Shown piece after piece: positions 16,257 to 25,404 of a stretch of 64,000 nucleotides of DNA (within the stretch, counting starts at the first letter, position 1; every line of letters begins with the position of its first letter). The DNA comes from Mycolicibacterium arabiense (lineage in GTDB: Bacteria; Actinomycetota; Actinomycetes; Mycobacteriales; Mycobacteriaceae), in assembly GCF_010731815.2 (NCBI RefSeq), contig NZ_AP022593.1, positions 5,518,001 through 5,582,000 on the forward strand. The letters run 5' to 3'. Under the pieces are notes generated by a model. The model saw nothing but the letters and a program-made list of their open reading frames with translations. It searched no databases and was not told where the DNA came from. The position numbers and the translations under genes were made by a program.

Positions 16257-17693
16257 GTGAAGCGGCTCAACGGCATGGACGCCTATCTGCTGTACACCGA
16301 GACACCCAGCCTGCACTCGCACACGCTGAAGGTCGCGGTGGTCGACACGACCGGGATTTCAGGCCAGTTCGACTTCGACGCGTTCCGAACCCACTTCCGC
16401 CGGAGACTGCACCTACTCGAACCCTTCCGTTACCGTCTGGTCGAGATCCCGTTGCGTCTGCACCATCCGATGTGGCTGGAGGATTGCGACGTCGACCTGG
16501 ACTACCACCTGCGCCGGGTGCGGGTGCCGGCGCCGGGCGGCCGCCGAGAACTCGACGAGGTCATCTCCCGGGTGGCATCGACGCCGTTGGACCGGGCCCG
16601 GCCGCTGTGGGAGTTCTACTTCGCCGAGGGGCTCGCAGGCAATCGGTACGCGCTGATCGGCAAGGTGCACCATGCCCTCGCCGACGGCGTGGCTTCGGTG
16701 AATCTGTTGGCCCGCGCGATGGACATCGTGGGTGGGCCGACACCCGAGCGCGACGACGAGACGACCTGCGAGCCGCCGCGCCCCACCCGCCTGCTGGCCG
16801 ACGCCGGGCGCGACCACGTCCGCCAGATCGGCGAGCTGCCGGGCTTGGTGAAGGACGCGGTCACCGGGTTCGCCAGGGTCCGCCGTCGTGCGCAGCAGCG
16901 CGAGGACATCCCGGATCTGGCCGACGACTTCAGCGCGCCGGCGACGTTCCTGAACCACCAGGTGTCACCCGAACGGCGGTTCGGCAGCGCCACGCTCTCG
17001 CTGTCGGAGGTCAAGCAGGTGGCGAAGGCACTGGGCGTCAGCGTCAACGACGTCGTACTGGCGACTGCGGCAGGGGCGTTGCGCCGGTTGCTCATTCGAT
17101 ACGACGGCCACGCCGACGAGCCGATCATCGCCTCCGTGCCCACCGCGACGAACAGGTCGCCGGACCGGGTCACCGGCAACGAGATCAGCGGACTGTCGAT
17201 CTCGCTACCCGTACACGTCACCGATCCGCTCGAACGGGTCCGGCTGGTCGCCACCGCGACCGGACGGGCCAAGGAGGATCACGAGCTGATCGGCCCAGAA
17301 CTGTACTGCCGCCTGATGACCTACCTGCCGACTGCCGTCGCGCCGGGAGCGTTCCGCTGGCTGTCCGAGCGCGACGGCCGCAACAGGATGATGAACGTGG
17401 CCGTGTCCAACGTGCCCGGGCCCCGGGAGCGCGGGCACTTCGCGGGCGCGCCGGTCGTCGAGTTGTACTCCACCGGCGTGCTGTCCCTCGGTGCGCCGGT
17501 CAACATCACGGTGTGGAGCTACGTCGATCAGATGGGTGTGGCCGTGCTGACCGACGACCAGACCTTCGACGACGTCCACGAGGCGACCGGAGCGTTCACC
17601 GACGCCTTCTTCGAGATCCGCTCTGCCGCGGGGATCCCCGGTGATCCGACCGTGGTCGACAGTGCGCTGCCCGAGGTGGAGGTCAACGGCTGA
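16257..17693 (+). CDS. WS/DGAT wax ester synthase/diacylglycerol acyltransferase
   Basis: The 478-aa protein belongs to the bacterial WS/DGAT family that makes triacylglycerol or wax esters at the membrane from acyl-CoA. The catalytic HHxxxDG motif is HHALADG at residues 138-144, and the conserved VSNVPGP segment is in the C-terminal half. GTG 16257 gives the family-typical start KRLNGMDAYLL and has GAGGTGG upstream; earlier in-frame starts would add non-family sequence. It ends exactly where the convergent FadD gene ends. This is a lipid-storage gene typical of mycobacteria. Confidence 0.92.
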   Translation: MKRLNGMDAYLLYTETPSLHSHTLKVAVVDTTGISGQFDFDAFRTHFRRRLHLLEPFRYRLVEIPLRLHHPMWLEDCDVDLDYHLRRVRVPAPGGRRELDEVISRVASTPLDRARPLWEFYFAEGLAGNRYALIGKVHHALADGVASVNLLARAMDIVGGPTPERDDETTCEPPRPTRLLADAGRDHVRQIGELPGLVKDAVTGFARVRRRAQQREDIPDLADDFSAPATFLNHQVSPERRFGSATLSLSEVKQVAKALGVSVNDVVLATAAGALRRLLIRYDGHADEPIIASVPTATNRSPDRVTGNEISGLSISLPVHVTDPLERVRLVATATGRAKEDHELIGPELYCRLMTYLPTAVAPGAFRWLSERDGRNRMMNVAVSNVPGPRERGHFAGAPVVELYSTGVLSLGAPVNITVWSYVDQMGVAVLTDDQTFDDVHEATGAFTDAFFEIRSAAGIPGDPTVVDSALPEVEVNG

Positions 17694-19334
17694 TCAACCG
17701 CCCGCGCGGGCGCGCAGTTCGGCTCGCAGGATCTTGCCGGTGGCGTTGCGGGGCAATTCCTCGAGCGCGATGACCTCACGCGGGACCTTGTAGTTCGCGA
17801 GGGTGTCCCGGACGTGGCGGCGCAAGGTGTCCGCATCGGCGGACGCGCCTTGCCGTGGCACGACGAAGGCGACCAGCCGCTGCCCGTACTCGTCGTCGGG
17901 GACGCCGACCACGCTCGCCTCCGCGACGTCCGGGTGGCCGGCGAGTACCTTCTCGACCTCGATGGGATAGACGTTCTCGCCGCCGGAGACGATCATCTCG
18001 TCGTCGCGGCCGACGACGAACAGGCGACCGGCGGGGTCCATGTATCCCATGTCACCGGACGCCATGAAGCCGTCGTGGAAGGTCTTCCCGTCGGCCGACG
18101 ATCCTTCCGTATAGCCGTCGAACAACGTTGCACTGCGGACGAAGATCTGCCCGACCGCACCACCGGGCACGGGCCGGTACGCCTCGTCGAGGATGCGGAC
18201 CTCGGTGCCGTTTGCAGGTCGGCCCGCGGTGTCGGGTGCCGCGCGTAGGTCGGCGGGGGTGGCGGTCGCGATCATGCCCGCCTCGGTGGCGTTGTAGTTG
18301 TTGTAGACCACGTCGCCGAACTCGTCCATGAAGCGCGTGACGACGTCGGGCCGCATGCGCGACCCGGACGCCGTGACGAAACGCAGTGTGCGCCCGTGGT
18401 ATCCGCGCCGCACGTTATCCGGCAGGTCCATGATCCGGTCGAGCATGACCGGAACCACCACGAGACCCGAGGCGCCGTGGCGGTCGACGAGGTCGAGTGT
18501 GGCAGCGGGGTCGAAGCGCCTGCGGGTGACGATCGTGGTGGCCATGAAGGCGGCGAACACGAGCTGCGAGTACCCCCAGGCGTGGAACATGGGGGCGGCG
18601 ATGACCGTGACTTCGCCGGCCCGCCAGGGGATCCGGTCGAGGATGCCCTTGAGTTCAGCAGCGCCGCCGCCCGACGTCGGCCGTGCGCCCTTGGGCGTGC
18701 CGGTCGTGCCGGAGGTCAGCAGCACGATCCTGGCGCGACCGGTCGTTCGCTCGGGTCGGCTCCCGGCGTTGGTGCGGATCAGTCCCTCGACGGTGAGCCG
18801 GGGGAGCGGCTGCTCGATGTCGGTCCAGCCCAGGATGCGCGTGGCCCCGGGTGCGTCGGCCAGGGCCTGATCCACGGTCGGACCGAACTCCTCGTCGTAG
18901 ACGATGACGTCGACGCCCTCGCGGCCGACCACCTCGGCGAGCGCGGGTCCCGCGAAGGAGGTGTTGAGCAGCAGGACGTGGGCGCCGATCCGGTCGGCGG
19001 CCATCAGCGCGGACACGAAGCCACGATGGTTGCGGCACATGATCCCCACCGTCGTGGGCGGAGAGGGCAGGTGCTGCAGACCGGCAGCCAGCGAGCGCGC
19101 GCGTTCGTCGAGTTGCCGCCAGGTCAGGGAACCCAGCTCGTCCACCAGCCCATTGGCATCAGGACATCGCCGAGCCGCGATGGCGAAGCCGAGGGTCACC
19201 GAGCCGCCGTCGCGCACCGCCGCGGCCATCCTCACGTACTTGTCGGGACGCAGCGGGGCCAGCACGCCTGCCCGCACCAATGTCGCCAGCGTGCCCACTA
19301 TCTCGCCGGCACCGGCCGCCACCGAACTCAGCAT
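17694..19334 (-). CDS. Acyl-CoA synthetase (FadD-type AMP-forming ligase)
   Basis: The 546-aa ANL-superfamily enzyme has the P-loop-like LTSGTTGTPKGA motif near residue 207, the YNNYNATEAG adenylate region and the C-terminal GRDDEMIVSGGENVYP hinge with NATGKILR holding the catalytic Lys near 535. It activates a carboxylic acid to acyl-CoA via acyl-AMP. Its stop abuts the WS/DGAT stop, and its start lies 4 nt after the acyltransferase stop, so it is co-transcribed with that gene. Chain-length preference is not readable. Confidence 0.92.
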   Translation of the reverse strand: MLSSVAAGAGEIVGTLATLVRAGVLAPLRPDKYVRMAAAVRDGGSVTLGFAIAARRCPDANGLVDELGSLTWRQLDERARSLAAGLQHLPSPPTTVGIMCRNHRGFVSALMAADRIGAHVLLLNTSFAGPALAEVVGREGVDVIVYDEEFGPTVDQALADAPGATRILGWTDIEQPLPRLTVEGLIRTNAGSRPERTTGRARIVLLTSGTTGTPKGARPTSGGGAAELKGILDRIPWRAGEVTVIAAPMFHAWGYSQLVFAAFMATTIVTRRRFDPAATLDLVDRHGASGLVVVPVMLDRIMDLPDNVRRGYHGRTLRFVTASGSRMRPDVVTRFMDEFGDVVYNNYNATEAGMIATATPADLRAAPDTAGRPANGTEVRILDEAYRPVPGGAVGQIFVRSATLFDGYTEGSSADGKTFHDGFMASGDMGYMDPAGRLFVVGRDDEMIVSGGENVYPIEVEKVLAGHPDVAEASVVGVPDDEYGQRLVAFVVPRQGASADADTLRRHVRDTLANYKVPREVIALEELPRNATGKILRAELRARAGG

Positions 19335-19338
19335 CGCG

Positions 19339-20163
19339 TCACCCCAGTATCGGGAAACGCCGCTTGCGCGCGAGTTCGTCGAGTGCGGACTGCATGGCCG
19401 ATCGGACGTAGACGTCCACCTCGTCGACGTCGGGGTCGGGACCGAAGCGCTCCAGCACGTCGATCGGTTCGAGCACCTGGGTGACGATCTTGGTGGGCAG
19501 CGGCAGGTTCGGCGGTACCAACATGCTGAAGCCGAAAGGGAACCCGAAGGTGACGGGCAGGATCTCCAGTCGCGCCTTGGTCAGGCCGAGGAGCTTGGCC
19601 ACCCGGTTGCCGCGGGTGAGGAACAGCTGGCCCTCCTGCGCACCGATGGTCACCGACGGCACGATGGGCACCCCGGCATTGATCGCGGTGCGCACGTAGC
19701 CGGTGCGGCCGGCGAAGTCGATCACCGCGTCCTCGCGCGTCGGGCGGTAGGAGTCGTAGTCACCACCGGGAAACACCAGCACGACGGCGCCGGAAGCCAA
19801 TGCGGCTGCGGCATTCTCGCGGCTGGCCTCGATGACGCCGACCTTCGGCATCACGTCGCCGAGCGGTCCCATCACGACCCCGTAGTGGGCGAGCGTGTGC
19901 AGGGGGCGGTCGTCGTAGCCGAACCGGCGGTAGAACGCCGAGCCGAACAGCAGCACGTCCGGTGTCAGCATTCCGCCGGAGTGGTTGGACACGACCAGGA
20001 CGCCCCCGGTTGGGGGGAACACGTCGAGGCCGTGCAGTTCGGCGCGGAAGTAGCGGCGCAGGACGGGGCCGACCTTCTCGACCACCGTCCTGGTGAACGA
20101 GGGGCTGTAGCCGCTGAGGCCCGATGCTTCGACGACCTCGGGATCGGGTTCGGAATCGTCCAT
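19339..20163 (-). CDS. PlsC-like lysophospholipid/glycerolipid acyltransferase
   Basis: The 274-aa acyltransferase has the conserved block NHSGGMLTPD (His61 to Asp69) and the downstream substrate block FPGGDYD. This matches the actinobacterial branch of the 1-acylglycerol-3-phosphate acyltransferase superfamily. Several hydrophobic stretches suggest membrane association, but no clear signal peptide is seen. It is followed by the FadD gene after 4 nt. Together with the WS/DGAT it points to neutral-lipid or phospholipid assembly from CoA-activated acids. Confidence 0.88.
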   Translation of the reverse strand: MDDSEPDPEVVEASGLSGYSPSFTRTVVEKVGPVLRRYFRAELHGLDVFPPTGGVLVVSNHSGGMLTPDVLLFGSAFYRRFGYDDRPLHTLAHYGVVMGPLGDVMPKVGVIEASRENAAAALASGAVVLVFPGGDYDSYRPTREDAVIDFAGRTGYVRTAINAGVPIVPSVTIGAQEGQLFLTRGNRVAKLLGLTKARLEILPVTFGFPFGFSMLVPPNLPLPTKIVTQVLEPIDVLERFGPDPDVDEVDVYVRSAMQSALDELARKRRFPILG

Positions 20164-20198
20164 CGGTCGACTCTGTCAGCCCGCGCCGCTCGACGCCG

Positions 20199-21035
20199 CT
20201 ACTTCAGACAGCTTCCGCCGTCGACCGGTAGGGCGACCCCGGTGATGTAGCGGGCTTCGTCGGAGGCGAGGAACAGCACCGCGTTGGCGACGTCCTCGGG
20301 CTCGACCCAGCCGATCGGCAGCGTGTGCATCATCTGGCCGACGACCTTCATGTCCTCGGGACCCGGGTTCTCCAGGTCGGGCCGGAAGAGCTTCATCGTG
20401 CCGTCGTTCATGAACAGCGGTGTGTTGACGTTGGTGGGGCACACGGTGTTCACCCTGACGTTCTGCGCGCCGAGTTCTACGGCGAACGTCCGCATCAGAC
20501 CGATGACGCCGTGCTTGGCGGCGACGTAGTGACCGGTGTGCGGGTAGGCCTTGAGTCCGCCGACCGAACTCGTCAGGATGATCGAGCCGCCGTTGCCGCC
20601 CGCCAGGATGTGTGGAACACCGGCCTTGACCGTCTTCCAGACGCCGGACAGGTTCACGGCGATCATGTCGTCCCAGTCGGGCTCGCCGGTCTTGTCCAGG
20701 GTCTGTCCACCGTTGCCGATCCCCGCGTTGGCCACGATGATGTCGAGTCGACCGAACTCCTCGACGCCGGCGTCGACCGCGGCCTTGAGGGCGTCGTAAT
20801 CGCGGGTGTCGACCTCGGCGGTGAAGATGCGGCGGTCGAGGTTCTTGACCAGGTCCGCGGTCTCGGCGAGATCCTCCGGGTTGGAGAGGGGGATCTGCAC
20901 GCTGTCGATCTGCTTGCAGATGTCGATGGCGATGATGTCGGCGCCCTCCTGCGCCATGCGGACCGCGTGCGCGCGACCCTGGCCGCGCGCCGCACCGGTG
21001 ATGAAAGCGACCTTGCCCTCTAACCGCCCTGCCAT
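20199..21035 (-). CDS. Mycofactocin-coupled SDR family oxidoreductase
   Basis: The 278-aa SDR has the longer TGAARGQGRAHAVRMAQEGA cofactor motif, the inserted stretch around LVKNLDRRIFTAEVDTRD and the catalytic HYVAAK. This combination is typical of the mycofactocin-associated SDR subfamily, whose NAD is held tightly and which uses mycofactocin as electron acceptor. ATG 21035 has AGGGG about 6 nt upstream; an earlier GTG/ATG region lacks family sequence. It probably oxidises an alcohol. A TTGACA-type promoter with a palindrome lies upstream. Confidence 0.9.
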   Translation of the reverse strand: MAGRLEGKVAFITGAARGQGRAHAVRMAQEGADIIAIDICKQIDSVQIPLSNPEDLAETADLVKNLDRRIFTAEVDTRDYDALKAAVDAGVEEFGRLDIIVANAGIGNGGQTLDKTGEPDWDDMIAVNLSGVWKTVKAGVPHILAGGNGGSIILTSSVGGLKAYPHTGHYVAAKHGVIGLMRTFAVELGAQNVRVNTVCPTNVNTPLFMNDGTMKLFRPDLENPGPEDMKVVGQMMHTLPIGWVEPEDVANAVLFLASDEARYITGVALPVDGGSCLK

Positions 21036-21089
21036 GTCGGACCCCTGCTCTGTCGTCGGCACCAACCATTTGCTGTGCACTTGCTCAGC

Positions 21090-21118
21090 ACTCTGTCATC
21101 GGTAACCGATTGTGTCAA
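21090..21118 (-). promoter_or_regulatory. Putative promoter with internal operator for the mycofactocin-type SDR
   Basis: On the minus strand a perfect -35 TTGACA (21118-21113) is followed after 17 nt by CAGAGT, a weak -10 (21095-21090). The 13-bp perfect palindrome ATCGGT-A-ACCGAT (21098-21110) fills the spacer, where a bound repressor would block RNA polymerase. The remainder of the 320-nt gap 21036-21355 shows no gene; its only other structure is the palindrome at 21339. Confidence 0.5.
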
Positions 21119-21338
21119 CGGGCAGCGCGGGTGCGTGGCGTTTGTACTCACTGCTTAGAAGTCATGTGGGCCATGGGAAGTCGTGCGACTCCGGACGGGC
21201 GCGTCCGGCGGTTGTCTTGGCCCGATCGGGAGCGTTCCGGCCGGGGGTGGCGGCGGTCCAACGCCACGGCACGGGACGGGTCCGGATAGCCGGCGGAATT
21301 GGTCAGGAGCCTGGCGAGCCACGCCGTTGTGCCGTTGT

Positions 21339-21353
21339 GAGAACGGTGTTCTC
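21339..21353. promoter_or_regulatory. GAGAAYNNNRTTCTC palindrome, copy 1
   Basis: GAGAAC-GGT-GTTCTC is a perfect 6-bp inverted repeat located 2 nt beyond the stop codon of the TetR gene. It matches the motif shared with five other intergenic sites in this window. Here it could also act as a small hairpin ending the TetR transcript, because no start codon lies close downstream. Confidence 0.55.
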
Positions 21354-21355
21354 TA

Positions 21356-22072
21356 CTAGCTGGCGGCGAACCCGTGGGACACGAAGTCCCACACCTCGTC
21401 GGCCGAGACGGGCTTGTTGGACCCCTCCTCGGAGCCGCTGGACTGCGCCACGAACATGACGGTCTGCATGGTGATGGCCGCCATGCGCTTGGGGCTCAGC
21501 CCGGCGCGCAGGGCGCCCGCCTCTGCGGCATCCTCCATCAACTCGGTCAGCAGGACGACCAGCGGCGCGTGCGCCACCTTCACCTCGGACGGATGCGACA
21601 CCAACAGGCGTGGCGCGAAGTCGGTGAACAGCGGGCGCTTGGCCGCGGGATCGGGCCGCGAGGACTCGAACAGCAGTTGGACGGCCACCTTCAGGCGTTC
21701 GAGGGGGTCGGTGTGCCCGGCGGTGGCGGCGCGGATCTGGTCGGCCGACCGGCTCAGCGCGTCCTCGAACAGTGCGAGGAGGAGTTCGTGTTTGCCGTCG
21801 AACTGCAAGTAAAAGCTGCGCAGCGACTGGCGCGAGCGGTCGACGACCTCTTGCACGGTGAAGTCCGTGCTGCCCTTCTCGATGATGATGGCCTGAGCGG
21901 CATCCAAGAAGCGCTGCACGCGCTGGGCGGCGCGCAGTTTCGCCGTCTTGATGGAGCGTTCGACCGCCCGCTGCTTCCAGGCCGGCTCTTCGCTGGGGCT
22001 TGTCACCAGCGACTCTTCGGCAGGCCGAGTGGAAAGAGCATGGATGGACTGTACCGGAGAATGCTCGACCAT
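21356..22072 (-). CDS. TetR/AcrR family regulator, candidate master regulator of the GAGAAY motif
   Basis: The protein has 238 aa from ATG 22072 and a TetR DNA-binding domain after a disordered N-terminus: RFLDAAQAIIIEKGS, FTVQEVVDRSRQSLRSFY, then FDGKHELLLALFEDAL (about residues 50-105). An upstream ATG at 22126 would put the start directly against a 21-bp palindrome with no room for an RBS, so 22072 is preferred. It is divergent from the ACAD at 22247, with the palindrome between them, and is likely autoregulated. It is the natural candidate to bind the six similar palindromes (inference). Confidence 0.88.
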   Translation of the reverse strand: MVEHSPVQSIHALSTRPAEESLVTSPSEEPAWKQRAVERSIKTAKLRAAQRVQRFLDAAQAIIIEKGSTDFTVQEVVDRSRQSLRSFYLQFDGKHELLLALFEDALSRSADQIRAATAGHTDPLERLKVAVQLLFESSRPDPAAKRPLFTDFAPRLLVSHPSEVKVAHAPLVVLLTELMEDAAEAGALRAGLSPKRMAAITMQTVMFVAQSSGSEEGSNKPVSADEVWDFVSHGFAAS

Positions 22073-22110
22073 CGTGGTCCAAGACCCCCTCGCAAGCCAT
22101 CGTGTCTGAG

Positions 22111-22147
22111 ATTGTAACTTCCCCATGACGAGAATACTATTCTCGTC
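22111..22147. promoter_or_regulatory. TetR promoter with 21-bp perfect palindrome (motif copy 2)
   Basis: GACGAGAATA and TATTCTCGTC form a perfect 10-bp inverted repeat around one C (22127-22147); its core GAGAATACTATTCTC (22130-22144) is motif copy 2. On the minus strand TACAAT (22116-22111) makes a good -10 for the TetR gene, which places the palindrome over the -35. On the plus strand it lies about 100 nt before the ACAD start. Confidence 0.75.
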
Positions 22148-22246
22148 AGCGCGTTTACAGAAGCCCTTCGCAACCTGGACACATTTCATCCCGGCCGCTC
22201 CGCCGCAGCTCGCAGCGGGTGCGGTCGCATTCTCATCGGGAGAGCC

Positions 22247-23434
22247 GTGCAACTCACGTTCGACGCCGACGTCGAGGCATTCCGCGCCGAGTTCGTGGCC
22301 TTCCTCGACGAGCACCTCCCCGCCGCGGCCGAGGCCATTCAACGCGCTCGGTCGTCCTCCGACCCGCCACCCTGGGCGCGTAGCTGGCAACGACTTCTCT
22401 TCGACAACGGCTGGCTGGTTCCCGGCAACCCTCCGGAGTTCGGCGGCCGCAACGCGACCATCCTCGAGCAGTACGTGTTCTTCGAGGAACTGTCTCGGCG
22501 ACGCACGGTGCACAGCCTCAACATTCAGGGCGTCGGCATCATCGCGGCGTCACTGCTCACGTTCGGCACGCCGGAGCAGAAGCAGCAATGGGCCGTGCCA
22601 ATCCTGCGCGCCGAGATCACCGCAGCCCTCGGCATGAGCGAGCCCGGCGCGGGTTCGGACCTGGCGTCGCTGCGGACGCGTGCCGTGCGTGCCTCCGATG
22701 CCGATGGCGACCACTTCGTCGTCAACGGGCAGAAGGTGTGGACCTCTGGGGCGCACCACGCGGACGTCGTGCTGACCTTCGTCCGAACGAATCCCGACGT
22801 GCCCAAGCACCGCGGGATCAGTGTGCTGTTGATCCCGACCGACGCGCCCGGCGTGCAGTGCAGGCCCTTCGCGTCGGCATGGGACCGCGACGACCTCGAC
22901 TTCAACGAGGTCTTCTTCAACGACGTTCGGGTCCCCGCCGAGAATCTCGTCGGCCCCCTCGACGACGGCTGGCGTGTGGCCAACGGCTCGCTCGGTCACG
23001 AGCGCACGATGCTGTGGCTGAGCTATGCCGACCGGCTGCGCGATCTGCTCGAGGACTTCACCCCCGTCACCGAACTCGACCGCGACCGCTACGCGACGCT
23101 GGCGATGGACAATCAGGCGCTGCGGCTGCTCGGGTCGGTCGGCTTGGCGCGCGCCGCGCGGGGCCAGGAGGACGTGCAGGGGATGGCGATGCTCAAGTTG
23201 CTGGGCGCCGAGGCTGCCCAGTCCGCCTCCGAATACGCCTTGGCGGCAGCCGGTTCGCAGGGCCTGATCGACCCGGCCATGACGACGCCCTTCGTGCACA
23301 TGAACCACGACGGCTACGCGGGCAGCTGGTCGGATCGCTATGCTCGATCGTTCGCGGGCACGATCGCAGGCGGCACGTCGGAGATCCAGCGCAACATCAT
23401 CGCCCAGCGGGTGCTCGGACTGCCAAGGGGCTGA
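22247..23434 (+). CDS. Acyl-CoA dehydrogenase (FadE-type)
   Basis: The 395-aa ACAD has the flavin-binding segments MSEPGAGSDLASLRT and VNGQKVWTSGAHHAD, a helix-G Glu in LGHERTMLW that fits the isovaleryl/long-chain type catalytic base, and the C-terminal AGGTSEIQRNIIAQRVLGLPRG. GTG 22247 gives MQLTFDADVEAF, the same start as its close paralogue at 59451. It is divergent from the TetR gene across motif copy 2. The paralogue at 59451 has an adjacent small ACAD partner; this one has none beside it. Confidence 0.93.
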   Translation: MQLTFDADVEAFRAEFVAFLDEHLPAAAEAIQRARSSSDPPPWARSWQRLLFDNGWLVPGNPPEFGGRNATILEQYVFFEELSRRRTVHSLNIQGVGIIAASLLTFGTPEQKQQWAVPILRAEITAALGMSEPGAGSDLASLRTRAVRASDADGDHFVVNGQKVWTSGAHHADVVLTFVRTNPDVPKHRGISVLLIPTDAPGVQCRPFASAWDRDDLDFNEVFFNDVRVPAENLVGPLDDGWRVANGSLGHERTMLWLSYADRLRDLLEDFTPVTELDRDRYATLAMDNQALRLLGSVGLARAARGQEDVQGMAMLKLLGAEAAQSASEYALAAAGSQGLIDPAMTTPFVHMNHDGYAGSWSDRYARSFAGTIAGGTSEIQRNIIAQRVLGLPRG

Positions 23435-23446
23435 GCCCCGCCCGAC

Positions 23447-24259
23447 CTACAGCTGCGCCAGGCGTGGCACGGAACCGCGGGCGCGCAGCCCCGCTCCGGC
23501 CTTCTTCGTGAGTTCCCTTGAGCTGCCCAGCAATCCGTCGAGCACCAGTGCACGCTCGACGTGGACGTGCAGACCGTGCTCGGCGGTGAACCCGATGCCG
23601 GCCAGCACCTGCTGGCAGTTCTTGGCGGCCAGCAGGGCGGCCTTGCCCGCGGCCGCCTTGGCCAGCAGCGCGGTCAGATCGGGATTGTCGACGCCGGGCA
23701 GGCTCAGCGTCGCCTCGGCGCCCTCGATCGCGACGAGCGTCTCGGCCAGCCGGTGTCGGACCGCCTGGAACTGCGCGATCGGCTTGCCGAACTGGACGCG
23801 GTCGACGGCGTGCTGGCGCGCGAGGGTGAGCATTGCCCGCGACGTCCCGACCAGCCACCAGCCCAACGCGCGGCGAGCGTCACCAAGCCGCAGCAGCCCG
23901 CCCTCCTCGACCCGGCGCAGGGGCAGACCGCCCAGCGCGGTGCTCGATTCTCCGCTCTGGTCGCGTTCCCAGACCACCCAGCCGCCGCCCGCATAGGGCA
24001 GCTCGGGCGTGGCGCCCACTTCACGGTCGGCGGTCTGTTGGACGACGTCGTTGAGAACCGATGCGTGCGAACCGGTTTCGCCGAGGAGTCGGAACACCAA
24101 CGGGACGGCAGTCTCCGGCATGTCCGACAGCATGTCGGACCAGCCCATCTCGGACAGCGCCGTGTCGAGTTCGGGACCCGACGCCGTGAGCATGGTCTTG
24201 CGGAGGCCGTCCTCGATCAATTTCAGTGTCCCGGAGGCGGGTTGGCTGTCCACGGTCAC
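23447..24259 (-). CDS. Short acyl-CoA dehydrogenase-like subunit
   Basis: The 270-aa protein has recognisable ACAD C-terminal sequence: RQHAVDRVQFGKPIAQFQAVRHRLAE-type helix followed by the four-helix region. It is much shorter than the usual 380 aa and its N-terminal half is weakly conserved. Such proteins pair with a full ACAD in alpha2beta2 heteromers in actinobacterial steroid catabolism (family knowledge). Its ATG overlaps the stop of the full-length ACAD at 24256 by 4 nt, which fits a heteromeric pair. It is the last gene of the Rieske operon. Confidence 0.82.
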   Translation of the reverse strand: MTVDSQPASGTLKLIEDGLRKTMLTASGPELDTALSEMGWSDMLSDMPETAVPLVFRLLGETGSHASVLNDVVQQTADREVGATPELPYAGGGWVVWERDQSGESSTALGGLPLRRVEEGGLLRLGDARRALGWWLVGTSRAMLTLARQHAVDRVQFGKPIAQFQAVRHRLAETLVAIEGAEATLSLPGVDNPDLTALLAKAAAGKAALLAAKNCQQVLAGIGFTAEHGLHVHVERALVLDGLLGSSRELTKKAGAGLRARGSVPRLAQL

Positions 24260-25404
24260 TCCTTCCCGAGATCCAAGAGGCGGCGGGCGATGATGTTGCG
24301 CTGCACCTCTGCGGTGCCGCCGTAGATCGTGGCGGCGCGTGAGTACAGGTACTCGGTGCGCCAGGCGGTGTCGTCCAGTTCGATCGACCCCGCGAGCAGA
24401 TCGCGGGCGGTGTCGTAGAGCTTCTGCTCGGCGGCGGCCAGCAGCACCTTGTCGATCGAGGTGTCCGGGCCCAGCCGCTGGCCGTCCGCCAGCCGGTGCT
24501 GGGTGGCGCGGGAGCGGCAGCGCAGGGTGTGCAGGGCCAGATACGCCTCGCCCATGTCCGAGTCGACGGCCTGGCCGATGCCCTTGACCTCATTGACGAG
24601 CGTGTCGAATCGCGAGTAGAGGTAGGCGATGCGCTGCCAGAAGCAGGTGGAGCGTTCATAGGGCAGCAGATCCATCGCCAGCCGCCAACCGTCGCCGGGC
24701 TTGCCCAGCATCCGGCTCTCGTCGACCGCCACGTCGTCGAAGTAGACCTCGCAGAACTCGTCGACGCCGTGCATGGTGCGCAGCGGGCGCACCGTGATGC
24801 CGGGGGTGTCGAGATCGACGAAGAACGCGGTGATCGCCTCGTGGTCGGGCGTCTCCGGGCCGCCGGTGCGGGTGAGCAGGATGCACCGGTGGGAGTACTG
24901 GGCGAAACTCGTCCAGACCTTCTGCCCGTTGACGATCCACGTGCCGTCGCGCTGTTCGGCGCGCGTGCTGAGCGAGGCCAGATCACTTCCCGAGCCGGGC
25001 TCGGAGAAGCCCTGACACCACTGCTCCTCGCCGCTGAGCAGCTTGGGCACCATCTCCGCGGCGAGTTCGGGCGAGGCGTAGTCGATCATCGTCGGTGCCA
25101 GCACCTCGAGCATCGAGTACGGCCCGGGCTCGGCGAGTCGGCGACCCACCACCTCTTCGCCGACGATCGCCCGCAGGATGTCCGGACCTCCGAGGCCACC
25201 GGCGTGTTCGGGCCAGCCCTGGCGGCTCCACCCGGCGTCGTACAGTGCCCGCTGCACCCTGGCGAATTGGCGCATGTGGCCCTGCAGGGAGTCGTCCGGG
25301 GGTGGTGTGAGGTCGTTCTCGTCGAGCCAGGCGACCAACTGCGACCGGAACTCGGTCGTGTCGGTGGTCTCGGTGGGAACCGCCGTTCCGGTGGAAGTGC
25401 TCAT
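24256..25404 (-). CDS. Acyl-CoA dehydrogenase (FadE-type)
   Basis: The 382-aa ACAD has GFSEPGSGSDLASLSTRA, VNGQKVWTSFAQYSHRC and the C-terminal YGGTAEVQRNIIARRLLDLGKE. ATG 25404 overlaps the stop of the SnoaL-like gene (ATGA), and its own stop overlaps the start of the short ACAD downstream. The two are probably subunits of one enzyme that desaturates an acyl-CoA intermediate of the Rieske-operon pathway. The substrate is unknown. Confidence 0.92.
   Translation of the reverse strand: MSTSTGTAVPTETTDTTEFRSQLVAWLDENDLTPPPDDSLQGHMRQFARVQRALYDAGWSRQGWPEHAGGLGGPDILRAIVGEEVVGRRLAEPGPYSMLEVLAPTMIDYASPELAAEMVPKLLSGEEQWCQGFSEPGSGSDLASLSTRAEQRDGTWIVNGQKVWTSFAQYSHRCILLTRTGGPETPDHEAITAFFVDLDTPGITVRPLRTMHGVDEFCEVYFDDVAVDESRMLGKPGDGWRLAMDLLPYERSTCFWQRIAYLYSRFDTLVNEVKGIGQAVDSDMGEAYLALHTLRCRSRATQHRLADGQRLGPDTSIDKVLLAAAEQKLYDTARDLLAGSIELDDTAWRTEYLYSRAATIYGGTAEVQRNIIARRLLDLGKE

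Noticed and set aside
16210-16276. Upstream ATG for the kinase-like protein at 16276
   Set aside because: It would extend the gene over the start of the divergent WS/DGAT and add non-family sequence; ATG 16210 leaves a normal divergent gap.
22073-22126. ATG at 22126 as TetR start
   Set aside because: It abuts the 21-bp palindrome, leaving no RBS or promoter room, whereas ATG 22072 has a good -10 upstream of it.
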